A DNA stretch of 64,000 bases, taken from assembly GCF_050753385.1 (NCBI RefSeq), contig NZ_JBLZFZ010000004.1:62001-126000 (forward strand), given 5' to 3'. This DNA comes from Pantanalinema rosaneae. GTDB taxonomy: Bacteria; Cyanobacteriota; Cyanobacteriia; Leptolyngbyales; Leptolyngbyaceae. Positions 9,036 to 18,037 of this stretch are shown in pieces. How positions within the stretch are numbered: position 1 is the first letter of the stretch; the number at the start of each line of letters is the position of its first letter. The notes under the pieces were generated by a model that did no database searches, had not been told where the DNA came from, and saw only the letters and a program-made list of their open reading frames with translations. The position numbers were made by a program, and so were the translations under genes.

Positions 9036-11360
9036 ATGCCCCAATATTTTGGACAATTGCCCTCTACGGATCAAGCCTGGTCAGTGTTAGGGGCTGTCGA
9101 TTCAGTTGAAATTCGCGATCGTAGTGTGCTATGTCGTTGCCAAACAGCAACATTACTGGTGACGGTTCTCGCTCCTAATTTAGTGCGAGTGCGATTATCG
9201 CCAACGGGTGAGTTTGCCCCCCGCCGCTCCTGGGCAGTGACCAAAGATGATGCGGAATGGAAGGATTCGATCGTTGAAATTATTGAGCATGAAACCGCCA
9301 TTTTTTTAGAGACAAATCAATTAACCGTCCAAATCGATCGTCATCCTTGCCGCATTCGTTGCGTTGATACTCAGGGTCATCCGTTTGCTGAAGATACGGA
9401 CATGGGTATGGGGTGGTCTGCCAGTGGGGTGTCTGCCTGGAAACAGATTCAACCGGAGGAACACTTCTATGGTTTTGGCGAACGGACGGGATTTTTGGAT
9501 AAATTGGCAGAGTGCAAAACCAATTGGACTACGGATGCCCTGGACTACGGTTCCTTAACCGATGAAATGTATCAGGCAATCCCAGTGTTTATGGCGCTGC
9601 GTCCCGGCTTAAGCTACGGGATTTTTCTCAATTCCACTCATTGGAGCCAGTTTGATCTGGGTGCAACGGAACCGGGGATTTGGCAAATGCTGACGCGATC
9701 GCCGGAGTTAGACTACTACATCATCTATGGACCGCAACCCGCCCAAATTCTGGCGACCTACACGGAATTGACCGGGCGAATGCCATTGCCACCCAAATGG
9801 GCACTGGGGTATCACCAATGTCGTTGGAGTTATGAATCCGAGGCAGTCGTGCAGGAATTAGCCCAGGAATTTCGTCGCCGCCGCATTCCCTGCGATGTCA
9901 TCCATTTAGATATTGACTACATGCAGGGCTATCGAGTGTTTACCTGGAGCCAAAAGCGATTTTCAGATCCCAAAAAATTAATTGATGCCCTTAAGCACGA
10001 GGGGTTCCATGTGGTGACGATCGTCGATCCGGGGGTGAAATATGAGCCGGAAGCCGATTATCAGGTATTCGATCAAGGTCTGGAACAGGATTATTTTGTC
10101 CGAAAAGCAGATGGCAAATTGTTTCATGGCTATGTCTGGCCGGAAAAAGCAGTATTTCCCGACTTCCTCCGCTCCGATGTGCGGCAATGGTGGAGTCAAC
10201 AGCATACCGCCTTAACCGATATGGGGGTGGCAGGCATCTGGAATGACATGAATGAACCCGCCTTAGACGATCGCCCGTTTGGGGATAATGGGAATAAAAT
10301 CGCCTTTCCCCTGGATGCCCCCCAAGGAGAACCGGAGGAACGGACTACCCATGCTGAAGTGCATAACCTGTACGGGCTGAATATGGCGCAAGCGTCCCAT
10401 GCCGCTTTACAACAATTGCGACCCGACCAACGATCGTTTGTCTTAACGCGATCGGGGTTTGCTGGCATTCAACGCTGGTCGTCGGTGTGGATGGGCGACA
10501 ACCAATCTCTGTGGGAACATCTGGAAATGTCGTTACCGATGCTCTGCAACATGGGACTATCCGGTGTCCCGTTTGTCGGCTGTGACATCGGTGGCTTTGC
10601 CGGGAATGCAACAGCAGAATTGTTTGCTCGCTGGATGCAGGTAGGCATGTTATATCCCTTAATGCGGGGCCATTCTGCCATGAGTACGGCTCGCCATGAA
10701 CCGTGGGTATTTGGCGATCGAGTCGAACAGATTTGCCGGGAATATATTGAATTACGCTATCGTCTATTGCCCTACATTTACTCGCTATTTTGGCAAGCCG
10801 CAACGACCGGCGCACCAATTCTGCGACCATTGCTATATCACTATCCTAGTGACCCCCAGACCTACGCCCTGTATGACCAGATTTTGCTAGGAGAACATCT
10901 GATGGCAGCCCCGGTTTACCGTCCTGGGGTAGAATATCGAGCCGTCTATTTGCCAGCCGGAACCTGGTATGACTGGTGGAGCCAGCAGTGCTATCACGGC
11001 CCCACCCACATTCTGGCTCATGCTCCACTGGAACGAATGCCACTGTATGTAAAAGCAGGGGCAATTATTCCCATGCAACCCGTGATGCAATATGTGAACC
11101 AATTTCCCTTAGGCGAACTCACTCTTAAAGTCACCCCTGAACCGGGTGAATGGACGATGTATGAAGATGATGGTCACAGTTTTGATTATCAGGCAGGGGT
11201 TTGGGCAACTACCACCTATCGCACTCGCCCCCAGGAGCAGCAGATTCTAGTAGAAGTGATCGATCGCCAGGGAAATTGGACTCCTCCCGATCGCAAGATT
11301 AGTGTGGAATTAATGGGCGAATCTGGGGCATTCACGGCTATCTATAACGACCGACTGTAG
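9036..11360 (+). CDS. GH31 alpha-glucosidase, second copy
   Basis: A 774-residue GH31 enzyme. The catalytic nucleophile is Asp404 in WNDMNEP and the acid/base is Asp488 in WMGDNQ. FYGFGERTG in the N-terminal domain, DVIHLDIDYMQGY and VGCDIGGF complete the family pattern. There is no signal peptide, so it is probably cytosolic. It shares family and core motifs with the GH31 at 2922-5513 but is about 90 residues shorter, lacks the hydrophobic N-terminus and is clearly diverged, so this is not a recent duplication. It is translationally close to the SDR (six-base gap). Likely role: hydrolysis of an alpha-linked glucoside such as storage or compatible-solute sugars; exact substrate unknown. Confidence 0.92.
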   Translation: MPQYFGQLPSTDQAWSVLGAVDSVEIRDRSVLCRCQTATLLVTVLAPNLVRVRLSPTGEFAPRRSWAVTKDDAEWKDSIVEIIEHETAIFLETNQLTVQIDRHPCRIRCVDTQGHPFAEDTDMGMGWSASGVSAWKQIQPEEHFYGFGERTGFLDKLAECKTNWTTDALDYGSLTDEMYQAIPVFMALRPGLSYGIFLNSTHWSQFDLGATEPGIWQMLTRSPELDYYIIYGPQPAQILATYTELTGRMPLPPKWALGYHQCRWSYESEAVVQELAQEFRRRRIPCDVIHLDIDYMQGYRVFTWSQKRFSDPKKLIDALKHEGFHVVTIVDPGVKYEPEADYQVFDQGLEQDYFVRKADGKLFHGYVWPEKAVFPDFLRSDVRQWWSQQHTALTDMGVAGIWNDMNEPALDDRPFGDNGNKIAFPLDAPQGEPEERTTHAEVHNLYGLNMAQASHAALQQLRPDQRSFVLTRSGFAGIQRWSSVWMGDNQSLWEHLEMSLPMLCNMGLSGVPFVGCDIGGFAGNATAELFARWMQVGMLYPLMRGHSAMSTARHEPWVFGDRVEQICREYIELRYRLLPYIYSLFWQAATTGAPILRPLLYHYPSDPQTYALYDQILLGEHLMAAPVYRPGVEYRAVYLPAGTWYDWWSQQCYHGPTHILAHAPLERMPLYVKAGAIIPMQPVMQYVNQFPLGELTLKVTPEPGEWTMYEDDGHSFDYQAGVWATTTYRTRPQEQQILVEVIDRQGNWTPPDRKISVELMGESGAFTAIYNDRL

Positions 11361-11500
11361 TTAGACACATAACAATCTTCCTTAAGGCTGACAGTATTGC
11401 CAGAATAGGCTGTTCCTGTGATAGAGAAGAACTATATTCGATCGCGGTAGCCTGATTGGTAAAAGGAAATAAGACTGTTGATACTAAGTTCGCATCCTCA

Positions 11501-11842
11501 ATGACACCTACTACCGTTCAACTCCAAACAATTACAACTCAGGCAGAGCCGATTTCTCCAATCGAACCCAAGTCTGAAGCCACCGCCCACTACACCATTC
11601 CAGGACTGATCCTGTTATGTTTTATCATTGCCTTTATTGTGTCTTCCTTCCCTTCCGTCCCAAAACTGACGCAACGAATTATCTTCAAGCGATCGTCGAA
11701 AATTCCCTGCCAAAATTGTCGCTTTTTTAGCAATAGTTCCTATCTGAAATGTGCGGTTCATCCCATGTCAGCCATGACCCAGAATGCGATCGATTGTTCA
11801 GACTATCAATCTCCACAAAAATCTCATTCTTCAGTTAGATAA
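11501..11842 (+). CDS. Small single-pass membrane protein with Cys motif, unknown function
   Basis: A 113-residue protein if started at ATG 11501; a TTG 15 codons upstream is also in frame but has no clear ribosome-binding site. After a polar N-terminus there is one transmembrane helix (GLILLCFIIAFIVSSFP, about residues 37-53), a basic patch, then a cysteine motif CQNC-x10-C followed later by a further Cys near the C-terminus. Four cysteines in a short tail suggest metal binding or a redox site. I do not recognise a named family. It is transcribed alone after the GH31 gene. Confidence 0.6.
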   Translation: MTPTTVQLQTITTQAEPISPIEPKSEATAHYTIPGLILLCFIIAFIVSSFPSVPKLTQRIIFKRSSKIPCQNCRFFSNSSYLKCAVHPMSAMTQNAIDCSDYQSPQKSHSSVR

Positions 11843-11968
11843 TGCTAAATATAAGGGCGGTGCTTTTCAATCTCTGTATAGATAGCCATGACTCCTATTG
11901 TGATGCAATATAGAAAAGAATTGACATCATCTCAATTGGAAATCGGAATTTGTTGATCGTTAGGATTT

Positions 11969-12229
11969 ATGCGTATGGCATCATCAACACCGCTACAAGG
12001 CACAGAACTGATTGATTGCGCTAGAGCCAATGGTCGAGAAGGTCTGGAAGCGGCTGCCTATCATTGTGGCTACGGTGACAACCTGGCAGCGTTTGAGACG
12101 GAATTAAAACAGGCGTGTGACGCGATCGGGGTTGATATTACCAGTTTCAGTGACCTAACCAAAACCTCGCAAATCCAAGCTCAGGTGCTGGGGGAGGTTG
12201 TTGCCCCCGATAGCCCTACCCAGCTTTGA
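11969..12229 (+). CDS. Small hypothetical protein, 86 aa
   Basis: An 86-residue soluble protein with an acidic, helical composition (LIDCARANGREGLEAAAYHC, then FETELKQACDAIGVDI). I do not recognise the family. A GGAT sequence lies just upstream of the first ATG; a second ATG two codons later is equally possible. Its last 49 bases overlap the end of the convergent histidine kinase gene. Coding is plausible because the frame has normal cyanobacterial codon use and no hydrophobic nonsense, but there is no independent support. Confidence 0.5.
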   Translation: MRMASSTPLQGTELIDCARANGREGLEAAAYHCGYGDNLAAFETELKQACDAIGVDITSFSDLTKTSQIQAQVLGEVVAPDSPTQL

Positions 12230-14148
12230 TCGATCGCGGTCCAAGGTAATCTCACTTCAAACAACGTCCAACCCTGTTGGCTCAATACACGAATTGTGCC
12301 GCCCAATCGTTCCACTAATTTTTGGACTAAGGCTAATCCTAATCCCGTTCCGCCCCGCCTCCAGGGATCTGCATTCGGGACTCGATAAAATTTATCGAAA
12401 ATATGGGATAGTTCGGTAGCTGGAATTTCTGCCTGGTTTCGTACCGTAAAAATCACTTCTGGCGGTGAATCCAACTCGACCCCAGTTGTCTGCTCGACTT
12501 GTAGCTCAATCTGTCCTTGGGCAGGAGTGTACTTACAGGCATTGTTGAGAAGCTCCGACAGTACCCGCTCCAGGCTAGCCCGATGGGTCAAGATGGGAGC
12601 CAGAATCGGGGAATGAACAACTTGAAGCAACTGTTGCTGTTCCTGAGTCCGCAGATCAAATGGTTTAACCACAGCCGGAATCCAGGTCGATAAATTCACT
12701 TCATCGTCTAAAGCAATCACATACGAGGAGGCTTCTAACCGCTGTAAGTCCAACAGATCATTAATCAATTCCGCTTCCCGTAAACATTGGGACTGCAAGA
12801 TCTCTAGATACCGTTGCCTTTGCTCGGTATTCGTTGAAAGTTTGAGCATGTGAATTGCCATCTTCATATTGGCAATGGGAGTCCGCAACTCATGGGACAC
12901 AGTACTCAAAAACTCATCCTTCATTTGATTCAACTTTTCCAGTTCTGTCACCTGGGCTTGCGCCGCTTGATACAGTCGAGCCTGACGTAAAGCGATCGCA
13001 CACTGGTTGGCAACCTGCTGGACTAAGCGAATTTCTAACTCATCAAAGGACTCATGTCCCGATTTAAATAGCCATAAATCCCCGATCGTGTCGTGATTAT
13101 CCCAGATTGGACAAGCAAACACCGCTTTTGAGGCATTGATGGCACAAGGAGGCTCAGGCGCTATGGCGCAGAATGCCCCCATTGGCAGATCACAAACTTT
13201 TGTAGTTGTTCCTAAGGTTGACAATGGCAGGATCGTGTACTCATACCGAACGGTACGGGTCGCTTGTTCCGCATTGTAAATTCCAGCTTCACAGGCAAAC
13301 ACCCCTAGAACTTGCCCCAGTTCCTCCACCGCCACCTGCAAAATCTGCGCTTCATCCAAACTATCCCGCACCTTATCTGTAATGCGTTTGAGAAGCGCCT
13401 CATGTTCTAGTGAGCGTTGTAATTGCGCTGTGCGCTCCTGCACCTGTTGCTCTAATCGGGCGTTCAGCGATCGTAGTTGTTCTTCACTCGCTTTCAGTGC
13501 CATATCTGACCGCTCTCGCTCGATCGCAATGCCCGCCAAATGAGTTGACAATTCAACCAAATGCCGATCATGTTGACTGGGATAACGGGGCATCCGGTAC
13601 ACCATCGCAAACGTCCCTAACACGTCCCCATTACTGGCAAAGATGGGACTAGACCAATACGCCCGAAACCCATAGGACAGCGGAATTTCTCGAAATGCTG
13701 CCCACAACGGATCATCCGTTACATCCACACTGGTAACCGGTTCTCGTCGATATACGGCGGTGCCACAGGTGCCAGCGCAGGCTCCCACGGGGATACCATG
13801 AGCCAACAGTTGTTGATAACTGTCTGGGAAACTCGGTGCCGCACCTAAGTAAAGCGTCTGTCCAGTGTCATCCAGTAATAAAATTGAACACAGGGCATTT
13901 GTGGTCTGTTCTTCAATCCGTTGGGCTAGAACGGCTAATATTTTCGGTAATGGAGTTCCTGTAGCGATCAGTTCCAATACCTGATTCTGGGCATCTAACA
14001 GCGATCGTTTCTTAGAAGGGTGAGACGGCGGACGTAAGGTGCGTAAATTATTGAACTGAGATACTTGCCGACGCAGTTCGCCTAACTCAGCACAGAGTTC
14101 CTCTTTAGATTTGTCCTGATCGTGGTAGCAGATGCTCTGAGATGACAT
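12181..14148 (-). CDS. GAF-containing sensor histidine kinase
   Basis: A 655-residue soluble sensor kinase. In order: an N-terminal coiled stretch, a GAF domain (about 55-215, with CAGTCGTAVYRREPV), a coiled coil (LEQQVQERTAQLQRS, about 240), a second GAF domain (about 260-395), a HisKA dimerisation helix with phosphorylated His419 in SHELRTP, and a HATPase domain with the N box LLNNACKYTP and G box GGTGLGLALV. The cysteine-rich patch in GAF1 is not the bilin-binding motif I would expect of a phytochrome, so the ligand is unknown. No partner response regulator lies next to it. Its 3' end overlaps the convergent small gene by 49 bp. Confidence 0.92.
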   Translation of the reverse strand: MSSQSICYHDQDKSKEELCAELGELRRQVSQFNNLRTLRPPSHPSKKRSLLDAQNQVLELIATGTPLPKILAVLAQRIEEQTTNALCSILLLDDTGQTLYLGAAPSFPDSYQQLLAHGIPVGACAGTCGTAVYRREPVTSVDVTDDPLWAAFREIPLSYGFRAYWSSPIFASNGDVLGTFAMVYRMPRYPSQHDRHLVELSTHLAGIAIERERSDMALKASEEQLRSLNARLEQQVQERTAQLQRSLEHEALLKRITDKVRDSLDEAQILQVAVEELGQVLGVFACEAGIYNAEQATRTVRYEYTILPLSTLGTTTKVCDLPMGAFCAIAPEPPCAINASKAVFACPIWDNHDTIGDLWLFKSGHESFDELEIRLVQQVANQCAIALRQARLYQAAQAQVTELEKLNQMKDEFLSTVSHELRTPIANMKMAIHMLKLSTNTEQRQRYLEILQSQCLREAELINDLLDLQRLEASSYVIALDDEVNLSTWIPAVVKPFDLRTQEQQQLLQVVHSPILAPILTHRASLERVLSELLNNACKYTPAQGQIELQVEQTTGVELDSPPEVIFTVRNQAEIPATELSHIFDKFYRVPNADPWRRGGTGLGLALVQKLVERLGGTIRVLSQQGWTLFEVRLPWTAIDQSWVGLSGATTSPST

Positions 14149-14328
14149 TGAATTAGCAAAGATAGAAAAGATGGGAACACAAGATGACCGATGGGTTGCT
14201 TGAAAGGTCTTCTATCTGATCTTATCCTGCACCTACCAGTCCGAATCCGAAATTCTGCGTATTCTGTCAGCCACGATCGTGATTTTTTACGTAAGTAGCT
14301 AAATGAAATGACTCCTCATAAAAGCCAT

Positions 14329-14955
14329 TTATTGACGATATAACCAGTTAAATAGGCTGAGGGAAACAACAGTCGCCAGGAAATGAGCAGTAATTCCATT
14401 CATATTTGCCATAGCTACAAAAACATCCAGCGATCGAATAATCCGATTTGGATCATAAATAGCCACTCCTTGAGGCTGGGCAATGGATTTTGCCAGTAGC
14501 ACGCCGAGCGAGGCTCCACCCCCCAAAATGGTTAGCAACATGCCAATTAACCCCACAATAATTCCCAGCCGTAAGGCTTGCATTACCTGGTCTTTGCGGG
14601 GATGAACACTTGGATTAGGATGGCGTAGTCGCTTGGCAAAACGAGTTTGGCGAAACGCTAAAGTAACATTGAATAATAATACTAAAATCCCTGCAACTGC
14701 CCAAAAGATGCCAATCCCAATGCCCGGAGTTGTCTGACTAATTCCCTCACCGATTCCTACACCAGGTGCAACTTGAGTAGCAGGGGCGATCGCTTGATTA
14801 AAATTACGTCCTGAAATCGCTAAGACCAAAAATAAAGCTGTGACGGCTGCAAGGGCTAACTGTACCCAAACCCCAGACCATCCAGCAATGCGTAAAACAT
14901 TAGCAATCCGTTCAAGTTTGGCGCTAAATGTATTTGTCTCGGTAGTCGTTTGCAT
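14329..14955 (-). CDS. DUF3611 family membrane protein
   Basis: A 208-residue integral membrane protein with four hydrophobic helices: about residues 28-48 (VQLALAAVTALFLVLAI), 80-100, 128-152 and 185-205. The opening TFSAKLERIANVLRIAGWSGVW, read here as two parts, and the FAKRLRHPNPSVHPRKDQV loop are typical of the DUF3611 family found in cyanobacteria and chloroplasts. The biochemical role is unknown. It is complete and monocistronic. Confidence 0.8.
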   Translation of the reverse strand: MQTTTETNTFSAKLERIANVLRIAGWSGVWVQLALAAVTALFLVLAISGRNFNQAIAPATQVAPGVGIGEGISQTTPGIGIGIFWAVAGILVLLFNVTLAFRQTRFAKRLRHPNPSVHPRKDQVMQALRLGIIVGLIGMLLTILGGGASLGVLLAKSIAQPQGVAIYDPNRIIRSLDVFVAMANMNGITAHFLATVVSLSLFNWLYRQ

Positions 14956-15516
14956 AATAGTTCTCCGAGCCTGCTCGTTGACTCTATTTGCACCATACCA
15001 AGCTGGTTAATCACTAGCGACTTCCTAAAGAAAGAAACTAAATTGGCAATCAGAAATCAAATAAATTTGCGATCGATGATCAACAGTAATTACGCCAATC
15101 ACAAGGCTGTTTGAAACGCCAACCTTGTTTCTCTGCCCAGCCTCCCTAAATTTTGAAGGAAACCGACCGGAAGCCCATCCACGTTAAATCTTTTTTTTTG
15201 AGATTCTGTTTACCAGTTGAGCTAACTATTAAAATAACACTACTGAACGATAATCATCCCCCTAGTCCTACTGAATATCCTAGCCTGTCATCTATCAAAA
15301 GATAGAGAAAATACAGATATTATTTGGCAAGCGCGAAGAGAGACTAGTCTAGCTAGACTGAAGGAACTGTCGGCAACATGTCGAGGCCTCGTTGAGTATT
15401 ACTGTCCCTGATAGGATACCCAGCGATTGCTTGACAGAGAAATCTCCCTGCATAGCAGCGAGCCATAAGTAACGTAAAATGATGCTCTATCCGGCATATC
15501 CCACCCCGTTAACGCC
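14956..15516. other. 561-bp intergenic region upstream of ilvA, with a perfect palindrome
   Basis: No gene seen. It holds a nine-base T run near 15189-15198 and a perfect 14-bp palindrome AGTCTAGCTAGACT at 15346-15359, about 160 bp before the ilvA start, which could be an operator. DUF3611 and ilvA diverge from here, so both promoters should lie inside. Confidence 0.5.
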
Positions 15517-17028
15517 ATGCTTTGCGACTACTTGCAACTGATCCTGACTGCCCGTGTGTACGACGTTGCTCAGGAGACCCCCTTAGAGTACGCACCTAAC
15601 CTCTCGACCCGGTTTAGTAACAAATTTCTGTTGAAGCGGGAGGACATGCAATCCGTCTTTTCCTTTAAGTTGCGAGGCGCGTATAACAAGATGGCAAAGC
15701 TCCCACCGGATTTGTTGGCACAGGGGGTGATTGCCGCATCGGCAGGCAACCATGCCCAGGGGGTCGCCCTTGGTGCCAGTCGCCTGGGGACGCGTGCCAT
15801 TATTGTCATGCCAGTCACGACCCCACAGGTCAAGGTAGATGCGGTGAAAGCCCGAGGGGGGCAAGTGGTCTTGTATGGGGATACCTACGATGATGCCTAT
15901 GCCTATGCCCGTCAACTTGAAGCCGAGAAAGGCTTGACCTTTATTCACCCCTTTGATGATCCAGATGTGATTGCCGGTCAGGGAACGATCGGCATGGAAA
16001 TTTTGCGGCAGTATCAGCAGCCGATCCATGCCATTTTTGTGGCAATTGGTGGGGGTGGCTTAATTTCTGGGATTGGAGCCTATGTCAAACGGATTCGTCC
16101 AGAAATCAAAATTATCGGGGTAGAGCCTGTAGATGCCGATGCTATGGCACGATCGCTGCAAGCGGGACAGCGGGTACGGCTACCACAGGTGGGATTGTTT
16201 GCCGATGGCGTGGCGGTGCGGGAGGTGGGCGAGGAAACCTTCCGGTTGTGTCAGCAGTATGTGGATGAGATCATGCTGGTCAATACCGATGATACCTGTG
16301 CCGCGATTAAAGATGTGTTTGAAGATACCCGATCGATCCTGGAACCGGCGGGAGCCTTAGCGATCGCGGGAGCCAAAGCCTACATTGAACGGGAGCAAAT
16401 TGAGGGGCAAACCCTGATTGCGGTTGCCTGTGGTGCCAACATGAACTTCGATCGACTGCGGTTTGTGGCAGAACGAGCCGAGTTAGGGGAACATCGAGAA
16501 GCGATCTTTGCCGTCACGATTCCTGAGGAACCCGGCAGCTTACGGAAGTTTTGTGAGTGTATTGGTAAACGCAGCCTGACCGAATTTAACTACCGGATTG
16601 CTGATCAACAAGCAGCCCATATTTTTGTGGGGGTACAGATTCAAAATCGGGCAGATGCGATCACGATGGCACAGACGTTTGAGACCTGTGGGTTTAAGAC
16701 CATTGATCTGACAGATGATGAACTGACCAAATTGCACCTGCGGCACATGGTCGGTGGACATTCGGCTCTGGCTCACAATGAATTGCTGTATCGCTTCGAG
16801 TTTCCCGAGCGTCCGGGCGCATTAATGAAGTTCGTAGGTTCCATGAGTCCTGATTGGAATATCAGCCTATTCCACTATCGGAATAATGGATCAGACTACG
16901 GACGCATCGTAGTGGGGATGCAAGTGCCACCGCATGAAATGGCAGACTGGCAAGCGTTTCTGGATACCCTGGGCTATCGGTATTGGGATGAAAGCCAAAA
17001 CCCAGCTTATCAGTTGTTCTTGGGCTAA
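15517..17028 (+). CDS. ilvA: Threonine ammonia-lyase, biosynthetic
   Basis: A 503-residue PLP enzyme that deaminates threonine to 2-oxobutanoate, the first committed step to isoleucine. The PLP lysine is Lys51 in SFKLRGAYNK. The substrate loop SAGNHAQG and phosphate-binding GGGGLISG are present. After about residue 330 there are two ACT-like regulatory domains (opening EAIFAVTIPEEPGSLRKF and YRFEFPERPGALMKF), the layout of the isoleucine-inhibited biosynthetic form rather than the short catabolic form. The length matches the E. coli type. It is a stand-alone gene. A hairpin (TGGGCTAA at 17021-17028 with TTAGCCCA at 17052-17059) overlaps the stop codon. Confidence 0.95.
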   Translation: MLCDYLQLILTARVYDVAQETPLEYAPNLSTRFSNKFLLKREDMQSVFSFKLRGAYNKMAKLPPDLLAQGVIAASAGNHAQGVALGASRLGTRAIIVMPVTTPQVKVDAVKARGGQVVLYGDTYDDAYAYARQLEAEKGLTFIHPFDDPDVIAGQGTIGMEILRQYQQPIHAIFVAIGGGGLISGIGAYVKRIRPEIKIIGVEPVDADAMARSLQAGQRVRLPQVGLFADGVAVREVGEETFRLCQQYVDEIMLVNTDDTCAAIKDVFEDTRSILEPAGALAIAGAKAYIEREQIEGQTLIAVACGANMNFDRLRFVAERAELGEHREAIFAVTIPEEPGSLRKFCECIGKRSLTEFNYRIADQQAAHIFVGVQIQNRADAITMAQTFETCGFKTIDLTDDELTKLHLRHMVGGHSALAHNELLYRFEFPERPGALMKFVGSMSPDWNISLFHYRNNGSDYGRIVVGMQVPPHEMADWQAFLDTLGYRYWDESQNPAYQLFLG

Positions 17029-17396
17029 CGGTGTTCTGCCACAGGGTAGGTTTAGCCCAATAGATGCCTCAGGTAATCATGGCATTACTTCTATAACCTA
17101 CCCGCACGTTAAACAACTTGCTTCTGACCAGTTCAGATATCTGGTTATTTTTCTATTAAAAAATTATATTTGTTTTGTTCTTTTTTCCAAAAAAGGAAAT
17201 CTACTTGCCGGACAGAGAACTATGTACTGGCTGAGTAAAAGCTACTATTTAGAGCAGATCAATACCAAGCAAAATCAAGTTTTATCAAAGTTAGCCAACT
17301 ATTTATACTTTATCGAATTAATAATTAGGATAATTAATTTAGATCATTTGAGATCCACGTTGGCAGCGAGTCTGTGTAACATTACGAGTCAAACCT
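17029..17396. other. 368-bp AT-rich intergenic region
   Basis: After the hairpin at the ilvA stop nothing is recognisable. An out-of-frame open frame crosses from inside ilvA into this region, but its translation is low-complexity and not credible. Confidence 0.45.
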
Positions 17397-17825
17397 ATGA
17401 TACAAAGTTGCGTTACAAATAGTTTGCCTCGATCGATGGATCTAGATCGAGTTATAGACAAACCATCAGCACATACGGCACTCGTGATTTTTGATGATGA
17501 ATATCGATATGCTCATATTGATCCCGATTGGGCAGAAATGAACGGGCTAATTGTAGGAGAAGTTCTGGGCAAACGGATCAGTGAGGTTCTTCCCCAACTG
17601 GCGACCTTAGTAGAACCGATGTTACGAAAAGTCTTACTTTTAGGTCAGCCAATTTTAGGTCATCCCTTAACCCATGAGCATTGGCAACCCTCGGAGCGGC
17701 AGCAGGATTGGTTCGTATCGTATTATCCAGTACGGGCAACGCATGGTAGAACCATTGGGGTGATTAGTATTCTGATGAGTCATGGCAACTCGGAAAGCAG
17801 CACAAACCATAACAGTTGCCCTTAA
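17397..17825 (+). CDS. Single PAS-domain protein
   Basis: A 142-residue protein that is essentially one PAS fold: ALVIFDDEYRYAHIDPDWAEMNG, cited here as two strands plus helix, then VGEVLGKRISEVLP and, near the end, the strand GVISILMS. This LGKR-x-SEVLP pattern is the same as in PAS input domains of histidine kinases. There is no output domain. The next gene on the same strand, 212 bp away, is a multi-PAS histidine kinase, so it may act with it or be a detached input domain. An alternative start is the ATG at 17436. Confidence 0.6.
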   Translation: MIQSCVTNSLPRSMDLDRVIDKPSAHTALVIFDDEYRYAHIDPDWAEMNGLIVGEVLGKRISEVLPQLATLVEPMLRKVLLLGQPILGHPLTHEHWQPSERQQDWFVSYYPVRATHGRTIGVISILMSHGNSESSTNHNSCP

Positions 17826-18037
17826 TTCTGGATTAGCAGAAATAGTCACACCAGTTAGCCAACGTGAAAGATTTTCTATCGTTGAATTAGCGCAGCTATA
17901 GCCAACTTTACTAATGGGGCAGGGCAGCGTCTGATTTTTGAATGTGATACGCTGGATGACAATCGTTCAGGTTCAGACAATTCATGCAGTCATCGTCGCA
18001 TTCCAGAAGCACGAACTAAACCCTAATAATTATTACT

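Noticed and set aside
17021..17059. Rho-independent terminator of ilvA
   Set aside because: The stem is good but there is no T tract and it starts inside the stop codon, so I mention it only as a hairpin.
16934..17422. 162-codon frame crossing the ilvA 3' end
   Set aside because: It starts inside ilvA in another frame and the remainder is AT-rich spacer translation without any domain.
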